Source: a virus. From it: a DNA stretch of 31,359 bases. The notes under the pieces are model-generated. The model did not search any database. It had not been told where the DNA came from and saw nothing but the letters and a program-made list of their open reading frames with translations. Shown here piece after piece: positions 29,976 to 31,359 of this stretch. Numbering within the stretch: the stretch's first letter is position 1; each line of letters begins with the position of its first letter. The translations under genes and the position numbers were made by a program. Location: the IMG/VR virus record IMGVR_UViG_3300007640_000144, positions 1-31,359 of that record. One strand, given 5' to 3'.

Positions 29976-29997
29976 GGTAGGGGCCGAAGCCCCTACC
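29976..29997 (-). terminator. Perfect 9-bp hairpin with UUCG tetraloop after structural gene
   Basis: The transcript reads GGTAGGGGC-UUCG-GCCCCTACC immediately after the TAA of the 147-residue gene, and before the ribosome-binding site of the next gene. The stem has no mismatch and carries the extra-stable C(UUCG)G loop. There is no U-tract, and the downstream gene needs read-through, so it is probably a stability or partial-termination element that sets relative expression. Confidence 0.7.
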
Positions 29998-29998
29998 G

Positions 29999-30442
29999 TT
30001 AGCTCACGTCGGCCATGACAACCCACGCCTTGACCACGAGGTCAGTCGGCATGGCAGTGCCAAACGAAATATCCAGCGTATCCGCCGCGCTATACACGGT
30101 GGGGTTCGCAAGGTTCGCCGCACTGGTACCAGTCGCGTTGATAGCGATGCCGGTAGCGTAAGTCACAGAACCGTCCGCCAGAACAATGGTGCCCGTGGTG
30201 TTGGTAGTTTCAGCCGTGGTGACGGTGAAACCAGCCGACAGGACAACCGACCCTGCGGGGATACGCAGGACCTGCAGCGAGTCACTGGTGGTCAGGGCCG
30301 AAACCCCAGCCGCAGCACGCGCTGCAATGATGGCAGCGAAGTCGAGTTCCACGGACATGACCGTCAGTTGGTCGTTGCCCGAAGCAAGGTACGCATCTGC
30401 AGTACCTTTGTTGAAGCCGAGGCTATCAGTATAAGCAGTCAT
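29999..30442 (-). CDS. Small beta-rich virion protein next to capsid gene
   Basis: A 147-residue protein with a strong AAGGAGGG ribosome-binding site, starting 13 bases after the capsid gene. It has strands with alternating hydrophobics (LTVMSVELDFAAIIAARAAA; LQVLRIPAGSVVLSAGFTVT; GTIVLADGSVTYATGIAINA) and ends DLVVKAWVVMADVS. Size, composition and the closing strand resemble the next gene (29489-29956), so the two may share a fold. Small beta-rich proteins next to capsid genes often decorate or cement the capsid. The function is inferred from position. Confidence 0.55.
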   Translation of the reverse strand: MTAYTDSLGFNKGTADAYLASGNDQLTVMSVELDFAAIIAARAAAGVSALTTSDSLQVLRIPAGSVVLSAGFTVTTAETTNTTGTIVLADGSVTYATGIAINATGTSAANLANPTVYSAADTLDISFGTAMPTDLVVKAWVVMADVS

Positions 30443-30455
30443 CTATCTGCCCTCC

Positions 30456-31359
30456 TTAGAACGAGATGACGGCCTGAGCGATGGCTTCAGGCTTGATGAC
30501 CTTGTAGCCGTACACTTGCAGACCGCGAATGATGTTACCGAAGGTGGACTCGGCGCGGAGCGACTCCATCTCCGTCATCTGCGATGCGAAGGTGAAACCC
30601 ATCTTGTGGCCAGCGATGATGCTGTACTTACCCGAGTCAACGTACAGGTTGTGCGACACGTAGATCGTGAAGCGGTCAACCATGCCCAGACGACCGTTGC
30701 GGACGATGGAGGTGCCGTCGCCAGTCAGCGATGCGTCCTTCAGTTCCGACTTCTTGATGAGGCCAGCCATCTTGGCCGGGATCACCAGATAACGGTCACC
30801 CTCGGGGGCATTCGCCTCGTCGAGGACGGTGCCCATATCAACGATCAGGTCAACCACCGAGGTGGTACCGCCAGCGCCATCCTTCGACACGGTCAGCGGA
30901 GAAGCCGTCGTACCAAGGTTGAACGATGCCGACTGCTCGCCTGCGGTCGCGCCCTTGTTGGTGGCGGCGATGTCAGGCAACAGATCGGTCAGCACACGCT
31001 GGTCGATCTTGATCTTCATACGCTCGGAAGCGTCCTTCGACCAAGTATCCATCAGGTTGATGTCCGTCTGAACCTTGTCCACATCGTCTTCGACGCAGGC
31101 GAAGTACTCACCCTTGTCGATGACAAGCTGCAGCTTCGGCTTGTCGGGGTTTTCCACGGTCAGGGTCTGACCCTTCACGTAGTCACGAATGGTGATTTCC
31201 GGGGTGGTACGGATATTGACCGTGTCACCCATGTTACGGATTTCACCTTCGTAGTCGGTGTTCGAGATCGCTGCGAGCACAGTGGCGTCGTAGAAGTTCT
31301 CGATCAGTTTGCCCGACCAGATTTCGGGGATGAAGTTGCCGCTATAATTCGGGCGGCCA
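30456..31359 (-). CDS. Major capsid protein (N-terminus outside window)
   Basis: The frame stays open to the window edge, so the N-terminus is missing; an internal GTG at 31280 is not the real start. The visible sequence begins GRPNYSGNFIPEIWSGKLIE and continues NFYDATVLAAISNTDYEGEI, a signature I associate with phage major capsid proteins of the HK97 fold. Later parts (NIRTTPEITIRDYVKGQTLT, YFACVEDDVDKVQTDINLMD, GDRYLVIPAKMAGLIKKSEL, FTIYVSHNLYVDSGKYSIIA and the C-terminal IRGLQVYGYKVIKPEAIAQA) follow the E-loop, spine helix and A-domain order. About 300 residues are visible, most of the protein. It builds the icosahedral head. As the first late gene in view, it is followed by small virion proteins with their own strong ribosome-binding sites. 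Confidence 0.85.
   Translation of the reverse strand, partial: GRPNYSGNFIPEIWSGKLIENFYDATVLAAISNTDYEGEIRNMGDTVNIRTTPEITIRDYVKGQTLTVENPDKPKLQLVIDKGEYFACVEDDVDKVQTDINLMDTWSKDASERMKIKIDQRVLTDLLPDIAATNKGATAGEQSASFNLGTTASPLTVSKDGAGGTTSVVDLIVDMGTVLDEANAPEGDRYLVIPAKMAGLIKKSELKDASLTGDGTSIVRNGRLGMVDRFTIYVSHNLYVDSGKYSIIAGHKMGFTFASQMTEMESLRAESTFGNIIRGLQVYGYKVIKPEAIAQAVISF

Noticed and set aside
1-31359. tRNA genes, CRISPR arrays, integrase, repressor or insertion sequence
   Set aside because: No cloverleaf-like run, regular spaced repeats, recombinase motifs or terminal inverted repeats were seen; the only repeats are short in-frame coding repeats.

Overview
The window looks like part of a tailed bacteriophage genome (Caudoviricetes), most likely a short-tailed podovirus-type phage of a Gram-negative host. 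The evidence is a partial major capsid protein, a T7-type adaptor/nozzle/internal-protein order, two beta-helix tailspikes, and a lysis cassette with an embedded two-gene spanin pair, which only makes sense for a host with an outer membrane. Base composition is GC-rich over most of the window, with a visibly more A/T-rich patch over the tailspikes (about 20.9-24.6 kb). The host cannot be named from the sequence; a GC-rich proteobacterium is a guess. No integrase, repressor, tRNA, rRNA, CRISPR or insertion sequence was seen.

Layout. A replication gene (DUF927-like primase/helicase, cut at its 5' end by the window edge) runs on the + strand from 1 to 2478. Everything else is on the - strand, so the late module reads from right to left: partial major capsid protein (31359-30456), two small beta-rich structural proteins each followed by a stable hairpin (30442-29489), two fibre-like proteins (29441-27528), three small basic or acidic proteins (27528-26907), two adaptor/connector-type proteins (26910-25496), a receptor-binding cassette (25487-19483), a lysis cassette (19486-18103), a tail-nozzle protein (18058-15434), and a run of probable internal/ejection proteins (15434-2480). 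The run ends with a 2724-residue giant protein carrying ADP-ribosyltransferase-like, metallopeptidase-like and LPD38-like segments. The two transcription directions converge at 2478/2480, where a perfect hairpin covers both stop codons.

The genes are packed with almost no non-coding DNA: no gap reaches 300 bases and most junctions are ATGA or TGATG overlaps, so translation is probably coupled along the module. Two very small lysine-rich reading frames (14 and 24 codons) and a 58-codon holin-like gene sit in these junctions.

How it fits together: capsid and decoration proteins build the head. The adaptor and nozzle proteins make the short tail. Three proteins sharing a paralogous ~100-residue N-terminal domain probably attach the tailspikes. 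The nozzle-downstream genes resemble the T7 gp13-gp14-gp15-gp16 series in order and character and are probably ejected into the host. The amidase, holin and spanins release progeny. The most interesting part is the giant terminal protein, which may combine an ejection role with enzymatic domains acting in the host.
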